The translations under genes and the position numbers were made by a program. A stretch of 64,000 bases of DNA, taken from positions 1-64,000 of the forward strand of contig CANJPU010000026.1 in NCBI GenBank assembly GCA_947476285.1. Reading direction: 5' to 3'. A model generated the notes under the pieces. It was given only the letters and a program-made list of their open reading frames with translations, made no database searches and was not told where the DNA came from. Of the stretch, positions 17,709 through 26,176 are shown piece by piece; within the stretch, counting starts at the first letter, position 1; each line of letters opens with the position of its first letter. The stretch is from Comamonadaceae bacterium (GTDB taxonomy: Bacteria > Pseudomonadota > Gammaproteobacteria > Burkholderiales > Burkholderiaceae_C).

Positions 17709-18650
17709 ATGAGCCCCCCAATTTCCCATGACCTGTGGTTGGCCGCAGCTCTCACCGGCGCAGCACTGCCCGCTGCAGTGGGCCAGACTGCAAAGCCACC
17801 ACAAAACCAGCAGGTTGCGGTGGTGACACAGGTTGCGGCCACCATGCCGTCGCAGCCGGCCTACGCTTCAATCTTTGTGAACGAGGCCCAGGGGCGGCAG
17901 CTGGCTACCCGTGACAACGAGCGTTTGCATGTGCTTTTCCCCGACCAGTCCGCGTTGACTCTGGGGCCCGACACCGCGTTGGTGATTGAAGAGTACCGGT
18001 TTGACCCGCAAACGCGCACCGGCAAGATCGCGCTGCGCCTGGACCGCGGCGTGGTGCGTGTGGTGGGCGGGTTCATCAGCAAGACGACAGATGTGGTGGT
18101 GACAACGTCGGATGCAACTTTCGCCTTGCGGGGGGGGATTGGTATTTTTCAGAGTGGTATTCCTGTGCCCAGCGCCAGCACTGGGACTTTGCTTTTCGGG
18201 CAGAAGATGACTGCGACGTCAAATGCATCGACGCAGACTGTCACGGTGACGCGGCCTGGCAGCTCGGTCAATATGAGCACTGGGTCGCCAGTTGTCAGTT
18301 CTACCACTGCTCTTCAGGTTGCTGCAATGAACGCTTTGGTGAGTTCAGCTGCGACGAGCGCACCAGCACCAGCGGCTGGGCCTGCCGCTGGCAGTGCGGG
18401 CTCAGCCCCAGCCGCACGGAATTCTGGCTGGTTGGCCGCTGGCGCTATCGGGTTGGTAACCGTCGTTGGAATCGCGGCAGTTTCAGTGAATGGAGACAAT
18501 GGAGACAGTGGAGACAGTGGAGACAGCGATTCCGATACGGAAGGTTTGGCGCCCGACCGTTTGGCCGGTGCAGCTGACGGCCCGTCTGCCGGGGGTGCAC
18601 CCACACTTGGAAAGCTGCTGGGCAGTCCAGGGCCAGGCAACCAGTCCTGA
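17709..18650 (+). CDS. Exported FecR-domain protein with C-terminal membrane helix
   Basis: A 313-residue protein. It has an N-terminal signal-like segment (to about 26), a FecR-type beta domain around 70-145 (L-F-P-D-Q-S-A-L-T-L-G-P-D-T and G-K-I-A-L-R-L-D-R-G-V-V-R), a Ser/Thr/Ala-Pro-rich linker, a membrane helix near 238-258, and a low-complexity G-D-S-G-D-S tail from a 9-bp DNA repeat. Classical FecR proteins signal to an ECF sigma factor, but none is encoded here, so the domain more likely binds something in the periplasm. It lies 49 bases after the TPR/barrel gene and before two glycosyltransferase genes on the same strand, and is probably co-transcribed with them. Confidence 0.8.
   Translation: MSPPISHDLWLAAALTGAALPAAVGQTAKPPQNQQVAVVTQVAATMPSQPAYASIFVNEAQGRQLATRDNERLHVLFPDQSALTLGPDTALVIEEYRFDPQTRTGKIALRLDRGVVRVVGGFISKTTDVVVTTSDATFALRGGIGIFQSGIPVPSASTGTLLFGQKMTATSNASTQTVTVTRPGSSVNMSTGSPVVSSTTALQVAAMNALVSSAATSAPAPAAGPAAGSAGSAPAARNSGWLAAGAIGLVTVVGIAAVSVNGDNGDSGDSGDSDSDTEGLAPDRLAGAADGPSAGGAPTLGKLLGSPGPGNQS
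18492..18527 (+). repeat. Four 9-bp tandem repeats in the FecR gene
   Basis: GGAGACAGT-like units occur at 18492, 18501, 18510 and 18519, with single-base changes in the first and last. In frame they encode the N-G-D/S-G-D tail. A 9-bp unit preserves frame when copy number changes. Confidence 0.85.
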
Positions 18651-18705
18651 GCGCAGGCGCGCTCAAAGCAATGTATGGTTGATTGATGTTGAGGGCTTGC
18701 CTTGC

Positions 18706-19773
18706 ATGCGGGTTTTATTTGTTTCCAACTATCCCCACCTGCCCGAGATCAGGGGCGGGTTGCAGACCACGACACATGACCTGTGCCTAGCGGTGCAGGC
18801 TTTGGGCGCCCATGCAGCGGTGTTGTGCGGCATGGACGAGCACGGCCGTGCGCGTGAGGATGGCGCATCCACTGCCTTTGATGATTCGCTGGGCTATCGA
18901 ACCCTGCGCGCACATTCGCCCGATCAGGCGCTGCCCCTGGTAGCGGGGGCCTGGGATGCCACGGCCATCGTGGTGCAAAGCGGCACCGCCCTGGCACCGA
19001 TGGTGCGCAGCAGCCTGCAAACCGGGCGGGCCACAGCGGTGTATCTGCACAACGTGGAGACGCATCAACTCGGCGGCATGCTGGTGCCCGATCCGTCGCT
19101 GCTGTATCTGGCCAATTCCCGTTTTACCGCTGAGCGGTGGCGTGCCCTGTGTGGCCTGAGCTGCGCGGTGATCCCGCCGGTGGTGGCACTTGATTCTTAC
19201 CTGGCCGGCCCGGGTGGTCAGAGCAGTCCAGACAAGCACGGCGGCACAAAGGGCGACAAAGTTCTGTTCGTCAATCCGGTGCCTATCAAAGGTGTGGAGC
19301 TGATGTTTGCCCTGGCAGCTGCTTGCCCTGAGCTGCCGTTTCTGGTGGTCGAAAGCTGGAACCTCGAACCACACTGGCGTGCACACTGCCGACACCGCGC
19401 ACAGCAACTGGGCAATGTGCAATGGTGCGCCGCGACGGCGGACATGCGGCCGGTGTACGCGCAGTCACGCGTGTTGCTCATGCCATCGGTGTGGGAAGAG
19501 TCTTTTGGACGCACGGTGGTGGAGGCCCAGCTCAATGGCCTGCCCGTGCTGGCCAGCGCACGTGGCGCGCTGCCCGAGATTGTGGGTGCGGGTGGCCTGA
19601 CGCTGGAGCCGCACGCGCCTACCCAGGCTTGGGCCAGCGCCCTGCGCCGGCTCTACGTAGACCAAGAGGGCGCGGGCGAGCGCGGGCGCCAGCAGGCCCA
19701 TGGGCACTGCGCAGCCACGCCGCTGATTGTTGCCGATCTGCTCAGCTTGCTCAGTGCGCATGCCGCCCGATAA
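18706..19773 (+). CDS. GT4-type glycosyltransferase
   Basis: A 355-residue GT-B glycosyltransferase. The N-terminal Rossmann half starts M-R-V-L-F-V-S-N-Y-P-H with a glycine pair (R-G-G-L-Q) near 17-20. The C-terminal half has V-N-P-V-P-I-K-G-V-E-L near 190 and the donor-binding E-x7-E motif in W-E-E-S-F-G-R-T-V-V-E-A near 268. It would transfer a sugar from an activated nucleotide donor in the cytoplasm; donor and acceptor are unknown. The ATG at 18706 starts the fold, with GAGGG eleven bases upstream. It follows the FecR gene by 55 bases and overlaps the giant TPR-glycosyltransferase gene by 14 bases, so the two are likely translated together. Confidence 0.88.
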   Translation: MRVLFVSNYPHLPEIRGGLQTTTHDLCLAVQALGAHAAVLCGMDEHGRAREDGASTAFDDSLGYRTLRAHSPDQALPLVAGAWDATAIVVQSGTALAPMVRSSLQTGRATAVYLHNVETHQLGGMLVPDPSLLYLANSRFTAERWRALCGLSCAVIPPVVALDSYLAGPGGQSSPDKHGGTKGDKVLFVNPVPIKGVELMFALAAACPELPFLVVESWNLEPHWRAHCRHRAQQLGNVQWCAATADMRPVYAQSRVLLMPSVWEESFGRTVVEAQLNGLPVLASARGALPEIVGAGGLTLEPHAPTQAWASALRRLYVDQEGAGERGRQQAHGHCAATPLIVADLLSLLSAHAAR

Positions 19774-22700
19774 GCCTTCGCGTAGCAAAGTAGGCAGGCG
19801 GCCCGCAGAGCCTGAGCCGCCGGGTCGATCGGTTGAACGTGCATGGCAGGCCTTTGCCGGTGGCGATCTGGGCGCGGCCATCAGACATGCCAGGCAGGCC
19901 TATGAGCGCAGTTCAGGCCAAACACCCGCCCCCCCCAATTCACCGGAGCCCGCTGCAGCGGCGGCCTTGGGTTATTTCTTGCTCGAATCAGGTGCGCTGC
20001 AAGATGCGGCTGATGTGCTGCTGCCGGCCTGCCAACAGCACGCCATGCACGCGCCCTTGCATTGGTATGCAGGGTACCTGTACCAACGCCTGGGGCGGCA
20101 CGATCTGGCGGTGCACTCGCTGCGCCGCGCCTGTGAGCTCGATGACAGCCTCGATGAAGCAGCCTTTGCACTGGCCTGGGCATTGCACGAGCAGGGCGAT
20201 CTGGCTGAGGCATTTCATTGGGCGAGCAAGGCGCTGCAAAGCGCGCCGCGGCCGCAGCGCCTGTTGCAGGTAGCCTGGCTGCACCAGCGACTCGATCGCT
20301 TTGCCCAGGCGGCACAGGCCTACCGTGAAGCCATCGAAGGCCTCGGTCGGGATGCCCCCGAACAGCCGCGGGCGCAGCTGCAGCTGGCCCAGTGTCTTTG
20401 CCAGCTCGGCCAGCATGCGCAGGCGCGCGTTGCCTTGCGGCATGCGCTGGATTTGTCCGATGGTGCGCCGCAGCTGCGGGTAGACGCCGCATGGTGCTTT
20501 CGCAGCATGGGCGATGCGGCGCAGGCCCTGACGCTGGCGCAATCTGTCACACGAGAGCAAGCCGATGACGCGGGCGCGGGCGCGTGGTACGCCCAAGGCG
20601 TGCTGCAGCAAGAGGCGGGCGATTTGCATGGCGCCGAGCGATCCCTGGCACAGGCCCAGGCGCATGACGGCTCGCTGGTCGATGCCATGTTGCGGCGCGC
20701 GCAGATCTTGCGCGGATGGGGGCGGTTTGAAGAAGCGCTTTGTCTGATGGAGCAAGTGTGCCAGCAGGCGCCTCAGTGGCCGGCTGCGCAGCAGCCTGTG
20801 GTGCAGCTGCTGCTGGACCTGCGTCGCACCGAGGTGGCGCGGCGCAAGCTGGTCGCGCTGCTGCGCGCCAGGCCGGAGCAAAGCGATCTGTGGCGTTTGC
20901 TGGCGGTGGCGCAGGTTCAGCGCGGTCGCCCGCGCATGGCGCTGCGCTTTTTGCGGCGGGCACTGCGGCTGCACGCAGGCAACATCGAAGCCCTGCGCAT
21001 GCAGGGGTGGCTGGCACTGGAGCTGCCGGATTTGCCAACCGCGCTCGATGCCGTGCAGCGCCTGCTGGCGTGTCTGGCGCATGACGTCGCGGCCCAGGTG
21101 CAGGCGGCCTTCGTGCTGGCGCAAGCGGGCCAACTGGCGCAGGCCAGTGCTTGGGCCCAGCGCGCCGTGGCCGCCGCGCCGCACGATGCCGATGCGTGGC
21201 GAGCCTTGTCGCAGGTGCGTCTGAGTCAGCGGCGTTTTGACGAGGCCGGCAGTGCCATTGCACAGGCGCTGCGTATCGCGCCCGACCGCGTAGAGGGGTG
21301 GCGCCACCTGGGCTGGGTGCATATGGGTGAGGGCCGCTTTGCCATGGCGCAGCAGGCTTTTAGCCAAGCGCTTGAGCGCGCGCCGGACGACCCCGTTGTG
21401 TGGCTGGAGCTAGCGCAGGCGCATGGCCGCGGCGGTGACGAGCGCGCCGCGCTGGCTGCACTGGACGCAGCCCTGGCGCGGCGGCCCGGCTGGGACGCCG
21501 CCTTGCTGGCCAGGGCACAACTGCTGGCCGAGCACGCGCAGCAACTGCCACAGGCCCACGCTCAGGCAGTGGTCTTGTGCGCCAAGTTGATTCGTGGCGA
21601 GCGCTTGCGCGTGCCAGCCACGCGTGTCTTGCTGCGATTGGCCGGCCTGGGCGCTGCACACGCAAACCAGGCCCTGCGCCTGGTCCCGCTTGCGGTGCTG
21701 CGTGCTGGGTATCGTGAAGCGATCGTCGAGGCGATGCGGCTTCATGGCCCTGGCTCGTTCAAGCGCTTGACCGACGCAGCTGCGCAGTGCCTCGCCGAAG
21801 ACTCATGGGTGGCGGCGGCATCGCTGTATATGTCTTCGCTTTCGGCTGGCGTTAGCGCCACAGATTTGGTGCTGCAAGCACGCACATGGTATCGGGCGCT
21901 GAAGGTGCGCAGCGGGCTGAGCAAGTTTGGTCCGCTCGGGCACCCTGACCCGCAGGATCGGCGCGTGCGCATTGGCTACATCGCGGGGCAACTGCACGAC
22001 AGCCTGTTGCGTCGGGTCTTGGCCGCGCACTCGCCGCAGCAGGCCGTGGTGTTTGTCTACACGAATCAGGCATATCCGGGTTTGCCCGCGCATATTCTTG
22101 TAGAGCCGCTGCAGCCGCAGAACTTGGCTCAATCATGCGCGGCCAATCGATTGGACGTAGTCATCGACGCGGGTGGCCTACACCCCTTCGAGGGTCAGTT
22201 TGAACTGCTGCAGGCGTATGCGCGGCGTCTGGCACCGGTGCAGTTGGGGTGGCTCGGTTGCTGGGGCAGCTCGGGCGGCTTGTTTGATGGGCTGCTGACC
22301 GATCGCTGGGCGGTGCCGGTGCAGCAGGGGTGTCACTACGAGGAGGCCGTGCACTGCCTGGAGGGCGGTCAGTGGTGCTGGGACCCGCCGCTGCTTTCGG
22401 CGCAGCTTGCGCCATCGCCTGTGTGCGCCCAGGGCTTCATTACCTTTGGGGTCAGCGCGCGCAGCCTCAGGCTCAATGCGCAGTGTCTCGATGCATTTTG
22501 TCAGGTGGTGGCCGCGGTGCCGCGCTCGGTGATTCGATTCATCGGTGAGATTGCAAATGACTGGCCTTTGCGTGCGGAAATTTTGGCGCGCATGCAGGCC
22601 CATGGCGTGCCAGTCGATCGCGTGTTGTTCGATTCCCCTAGGCCCTATGCGCAATTTCTCGACTGGTTTGCCCAGGTCGATCTGGTGCTGGACAGCTTTC

Positions 22701-25048
22701 CGGGCAACGGGGGGCTGAGTTTGCTTGATGCGCTGTGGATGGGTGTGCCGGCGATCACCTGCGCCGGCGAGTGGGCAGGCGCGCGTCAGGGCTGTTCAGT
22801 CCTCACGGCGCTTGGCCTGGAGGCGTGGATTGCAACCGGGCCGCTGCAGTTCTGTGAGATAGCGGTTCGCGTCGCGGGCGATCGCGCCGGTCTGGCGCAA
22901 CAGCGGGAGGCCTTGCGCCCTCGGATGCTCGCCAGCGGGTTGACCGACGGCCGGCGCATTGCCGCTCAGATCGAGCAGCTATGTGCCCGGCTTGCACACG
23001 AAACGAACGCAAGCGACGCAGCCGCCGACCCCAAGGAGCAATTTCGCAAACGGGCGCAACGCGATCTGGAGGCCTGGATGGCCGTGCCCAGAGCGATGGA
23101 CATGCCACGGCTGGCTGGCCCCGAGACACCGGACTTGACAGTGGTGGTGGTTCTGTTCAACCAGGCGGGTCTGTCGCGCCGCACCTTGCAGTCGCTTGCG
23201 GATCAGCGGGGCGCGAGCTTTGAGCTGATTGTTGTGGACAATGCTTCGAGTGACCGCACCGCACAGCTGCTGCGGTGTGTACAGGGAGCACGTGTGATCT
23301 ACAACGAGGAAAACCTGGGCTTCCTGCTGGCGGTCAATCAGGCAGCGCAACAGGCGCGCGGGCAGTATCTTGTCTTGCTCAACAGCGATGCCATTTTGCA
23401 GGATGGGGCGCTGGCACGTGCCTTGGAGTGCATGCGCGCCGATCCAGATATTGGCGCGCTGGGTGGGCGGGTTGTGTTGTGCGATGGCGGCCTGCAGGAG
23501 GCTGGCAATGGGGTCTTTTGCGATGGCTCGGCCGGTGGCATAGGCCGCGGCGAGGATGCCTTCGGGCACGCGGCGCGCGTGCGTCGAAGCACTGACTACG
23601 TGTCGGGTGTGTTCCTGGCCACCCCACTGGCCTTGTGGCGCAGCTTGGGCGGCTTTGACCTCACCTTTGCCCCTGCCTACTACGAAGACACCGATTACTG
23701 CCTGCGTGTGTGGGCCGCGGGCTTCACGGTGGTTTATGAGCCGTCAGTACTGGTGGAGCATCTGGAGTGGGGTAGCGCGGCGGGCGGCGAAGCGACGCGC
23801 CAGATGCGCCACAACCGCGCATTGTTCCAGGCCAAGCATGCCCAGTGGCTGCAGCACGCGCCGCGCCCAATGGCGCTGTCGCTGGACGCAGATATGTGGC
23901 GCTCACCCCAGGACAGGCCCAGACGCCCCCGGGTGCTGATGCTGGATAACGAAGTGCCACACATGGACCGGGGTGGTGGCTTGCCTCGGGCCCGCTTGAT
24001 GTTGCAGGCTTTGTCCGACTGGCCCGTGACGCTGTATCCGCTGTGGAACGCCGACGATGAATGGCAGGCGGTCTACCGCTCCATTCCAGAAACGGTGGAA
24101 GTTGCGCTTGGCCATGGGTTTGCAGGCCTGGAGGCATTCTTGGAGCGGCGAAGAGGTGTTTACGACGTGTTGATGGTGAGCCGTCCGCCCAATTTGCGCG
24201 CGATTCAAGCTTTGAGAGAACGCAGACCGGAGTTGTTTGACGGCATGCGCCTGGTCTATGACGCTGAAGCCTTGTTTGCGCTGCGCGAGATTGGCCAGGC
24301 GGCAGTCAAGGGCAGGCCGCTAACGCGGCTGGAGCGCCGCAGCAAAGTGAGCACAGAGATCGCCTTGGCCAGCGACGCAGATGCGGTGATGGTGGTGTCG
24401 CAGCGCGATGCACGTTACTTCAAGGCAGCGGGCCATCGCGTGTTTCTTGCCGGTCACGGCATCGGAGTGCGCCAGTCCGCACCAGGCCTAACAGAGCGCG
24501 GTGGCCTGTTGTTCGTGGGCGCGCTGCATCCGGATACGCCCAATGAGGATGGTTTGCTTTGGTTTGTGCGTGAGGTGATGCCGCGCCTTTGTCAAAGCCT
24601 GGCGCAGGCGCCTGTGCTGTCCGTGGTTGGATTGTGCATGTCAGAGAAAGTTGCGTCGCTGGCCGGGCCGCAGGTCCGGCTGCTGGGCCCGCAGGACGCG
24701 TTGGAACCGCACTACGATGCGGCCAGAGTGTTTGTTGCACCAGCGCGATACGCTGCAGGGGTTCCTGCAAAAGTGATTGAAGCGGCTGCGCATGGCCTAC
24801 CCGTGGCTGCATCAACCTTGCTGGTGCGCCAACTCGGATGGCGGCAGGGCCTGGAGATTCAAGCGGGCACGGACGCAGAATGCTTTGCCCAGGCGGTGGC
24901 ACGCTTGTTGCAAGACGACGCGCTGTGGCTGCGCCAGCAATCTGCGGCCTGGTCGCAGTGCACCCAGCGCTACGCGCCGCTCATGTTTGCCCAAACTCTG
25001 CGTGATGCTTTGAGCAATCCACATTTGAGCGATCCAGTTCAAGGGTAA
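19760..25048 (+). CDS. Giant TPR-GT41-GT2-GT4 multidomain glycosyltransferase
   Basis: A 1762-residue cytoplasmic protein with four parts. Residues about 15-690 are tandem TPR helices (A/L/Y-rich 34-residue units). About 720-1085 resemble the O-GlcNAc-transferase/SPINDLY (GT41) catalytic region, with R-V-R-I-G-Y-I-A-G near 735 and L-D-S-F-P-G-N-G-G-L-S-L-L-D-A-L-W-M-G near 975. About 1125-1330 are a GT2 domain (V-V-V-L-F-N-Q, V-D-N-A-S-S-D, L-L-N-S-D-A, Y-Y-E-D-T-D-Y). About 1387-1740 are a GT4 domain with A-G-V-P-A-K-V-I-E-A-A-A-H-G-L-P-V. The H-x-G region of canonical GT41 is weakly conserved (Q-L-H-D-S-L). The start overlaps the preceding GT4 gene. It could build a short glycan directly on a protein recognised by its TPRs. 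An intrinsic terminator follows at 25111. Confidence 0.9.
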   Translation: MPPDKPSRSKVGRRPAEPEPPGRSVERAWQAFAGGDLGAAIRHARQAYERSSGQTPAPPNSPEPAAAAALGYFLLESGALQDAADVLLPACQQHAMHAPLHWYAGYLYQRLGRHDLAVHSLRRACELDDSLDEAAFALAWALHEQGDLAEAFHWASKALQSAPRPQRLLQVAWLHQRLDRFAQAAQAYREAIEGLGRDAPEQPRAQLQLAQCLCQLGQHAQARVALRHALDLSDGAPQLRVDAAWCFRSMGDAAQALTLAQSVTREQADDAGAGAWYAQGVLQQEAGDLHGAERSLAQAQAHDGSLVDAMLRRAQILRGWGRFEEALCLMEQVCQQAPQWPAAQQPVVQLLLDLRRTEVARRKLVALLRARPEQSDLWRLLAVAQVQRGRPRMALRFLRRALRLHAGNIEALRMQGWLALELPDLPTALDAVQRLLACLAHDVAAQVQAAFVLAQAGQLAQASAWAQRAVAAAPHDADAWRALSQVRLSQRRFDEAGSAIAQALRIAPDRVEGWRHLGWVHMGEGRFAMAQQAFSQALERAPDDPVVWLELAQAHGRGGDERAALAALDAALARRPGWDAALLARAQLLAEHAQQLPQAHAQAVVLCAKLIRGERLRVPATRVLLRLAGLGAAHANQALRLVPLAVLRAGYREAIVEAMRLHGPGSFKRLTDAAAQCLAEDSWVAAASLYMSSLSAGVSATDLVLQARTWYRALKVRSGLSKFGPLGHPDPQDRRVRIGYIAGQLHDSLLRRVLAAHSPQQAVVFVYTNQAYPGLPAHILVEPLQPQNLAQSCAANRLDVVIDAGGLHPFEGQFELLQAYARRLAPVQLGWLGCWGSSGGLFDGLLTDRWAVPVQQGCHYEEAVHCLEGGQWCWDPPLLSAQLAPSPVCAQGFITFGVSARSLRLNAQCLDAFCQVVAAVPRSVIRFIGEIANDWPLRAEILARMQAHGVPVDRVLFDSPRPYAQFLDWFAQVDLVLDSFPGNGGLSLLDALWMGVPAITCAGEWAGARQGCSVLTALGLEAWIATGPLQFCEIAVRVAGDRAGLAQQREALRPRMLASGLTDGRRIAAQIEQLCARLAHETNASDAAADPKEQFRKRAQRDLEAWMAVPRAMDMPRLAGPETPDLTVVVVLFNQAGLSRRTLQSLADQRGASFELIVVDNASSDRTAQLLRCVQGARVIYNEENLGFLLAVNQAAQQARGQYLVLLNSDAILQDGALARALECMRADPDIGALGGRVVLCDGGLQEAGNGVFCDGSAGGIGRGEDAFGHAARVRRSTDYVSGVFLATPLALWRSLGGFDLTFAPAYYEDTDYCLRVWAAGFTVVYEPSVLVEHLEWGSAAGGEATRQMRHNRALFQAKHAQWLQHAPRPMALSLDADMWRSPQDRPRRPRVLMLDNEVPHMDRGGGLPRARLMLQALSDWPVTLYPLWNADDEWQAVYRSIPETVEVALGHGFAGLEAFLERRRGVYDVLMVSRPPNLRAIQALRERRPELFDGMRLVYDAEALFALREIGQAAVKGRPLTRLERRSKVSTEIALASDADAVMVVSQRDARYFKAAGHRVFLAGHGIGVRQSAPGLTERGGLLFVGALHPDTPNEDGLLWFVREVMPRLCQSLAQAPVLSVVGLCMSEKVASLAGPQVRLLGPQDALEPHYDAARVFVAPARYAAGVPAKVIEAAAHGLPVAASTLLVRQLGWRQGLEIQAGTDAECFAQAVARLLQDDALWLRQQSAAWSQCTQRYAPLMFAQTLRDALSNPHLSDPVQG

Positions 25049-25110
25049 ACCCGGCCGCGCACCGACGCTGGTGTCGATCGCTGATGGCCTTGGCTACAAT
25101 CGCCCAGACT

Positions 25111-25146
25111 AACCCGCCGATGCGAAATATCTTGGCGGGTTTTTTG
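25111..25146 (+). terminator. Intrinsic terminator between the glycosyltransferase locus and livH
   Basis: AACCCGCC at 25111-25118 pairs with GGCGGGTT at 25134-25141 around a 15-base loop, followed by a T-run to 25146. A TACAAT -10-like hexamer lies just upstream at 25095-25100. Part of the hairpin could therefore also act as a leader attenuator for the liv operon. Confidence 0.8.
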
Positions 25147-25220
25147 TTAGAGCAGTGCGGCCTCAGGCAAGGCAACCCAAACGGGCTGAACGCCGCAACA
25201 AGAACACGGAGATAGCTGTC

Positions 25221-26150
25221 ATGGAAATTCTGCTGCAGCAGATCATCAACGGCCTGGTGCTGGGCAGCATGTATGCACTGGTGGCGCTGGGCTACACCAT
25301 GGTGTACGGCATCATCAATTTGATCAACTTCGCGCATGGCGAGGTGCTGATGGTGGGGGCGCTCACAAGCTGGTCCATCATTGTCACGATGCAGGAGTCC
25401 ATGCCCTGGATGCCTGGCTGGATTGTGCTGATCGTGGCCATGCTGATTTCTTGCGTGGTGGCTGCGGTGCTCAATTTTGCGATCGAAAAAATCGCTTATC
25501 GGCCGCTGCGCAACAGCCCCAAGCTTGCACCGCTGATCACCGCCATCGGCATGTCCATCTTGCTGCAGACCTTGGCCATGATCATCTTCAAGCCCAACTA
25601 CAAGCCCTATCCCACGCTGCTGCCGGCCAGCCCTTTTCAAATCGGCGGTGCGGTGATCACGCCCACGCAAATCATGATTCTCGGCCTCACGGCGGTATCG
25701 CTGGCGGTGCTGATGTATCTGGTCAATCACACCCGCCTCGGCCGCGCGATGCGCGCCACCGCAGAGAACCCGCGCGTGGCCGCGCTGATGGGCGTCAAGC
25801 CCGACACGGTGATCTCGGCCACCTTCATCATCGGCGCCATATTGGCCACCATCGCGGGCGTGATGTATGCGTCCAACTACGGCACGGTGCAGCACACCAT
25901 GGGCTTTCTGCCGGGGCTCAAGGCATTCACGGCCGCTGTCTTTGGCGGCATTGGCAATCTGGCCGGTGCGGTGGTGGGCGGCATTCTGCTGGGCTTGATC
26001 GAATCCATCGGCTCGGGCTACATCGGCGCGCTCACCGGCGGCGTGCTGGGCAGCCATTATTCGGACATCTTCGCCTTCATCGTGCTCATCGTGATGCTGA
26101 CGCTGCGGCCATCGGGCCTCTTGGGTGAGCGTGTGGCTGACCGGGCCTGA
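25221..26150 (+). CDS. livH: Branched-chain amino-acid ABC transporter permease LivH
   Basis: A 309-residue inner-membrane permease of the high-affinity branched-chain amino-acid (HAAT) family. About eight hydrophobic helices are present, starting L-V-L-G-S-M-Y-A-L-V-A-L-G-Y near residue 14. The conserved N-F-A-H-G-E segment near 35 and the A-T-A-E-N-P-R-V-A-A-L-M-G coupling loop near 180 match LivH. The ATG at 25221 has GGAG upstream. It is first in livH-M-G-F, with a 26-base gap to livM. No periplasmic binding protein gene is within the operon here, so the receptor must be encoded elsewhere. Confidence 0.95.
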   Translation: MEILLQQIINGLVLGSMYALVALGYTMVYGIINLINFAHGEVLMVGALTSWSIIVTMQESMPWMPGWIVLIVAMLISCVVAAVLNFAIEKIAYRPLRNSPKLAPLITAIGMSILLQTLAMIIFKPNYKPYPTLLPASPFQIGGAVITPTQIMILGLTAVSLAVLMYLVNHTRLGRAMRATAENPRVAALMGVKPDTVISATFIIGAILATIAGVMYASNYGTVQHTMGFLPGLKAFTAAVFGGIGNLAGAVVGGILLGLIESIGSGYIGALTGGVLGSHYSDIFAFIVLIVMLTLRPSGLLGERVADRA

Positions 26151-26176
26151 CAAGACAGAAGGCGCAACGAAACACC

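Noticed and set aside
18492-18527. Short repeat array considered as CRISPR
   Set aside because: Units are 9 bp with no spacers and lie in a coding frame.
19988-21367. 459-codon minus-strand frame
   Set aside because: Antisense to the TPR region of the giant glycosyltransferase; its repeats mirror the TPR coding bias.
24981-26153. 390-codon minus-strand frame rich in His and Asp
   Set aside because: Antisense to livH and its leader; no family resemblance.
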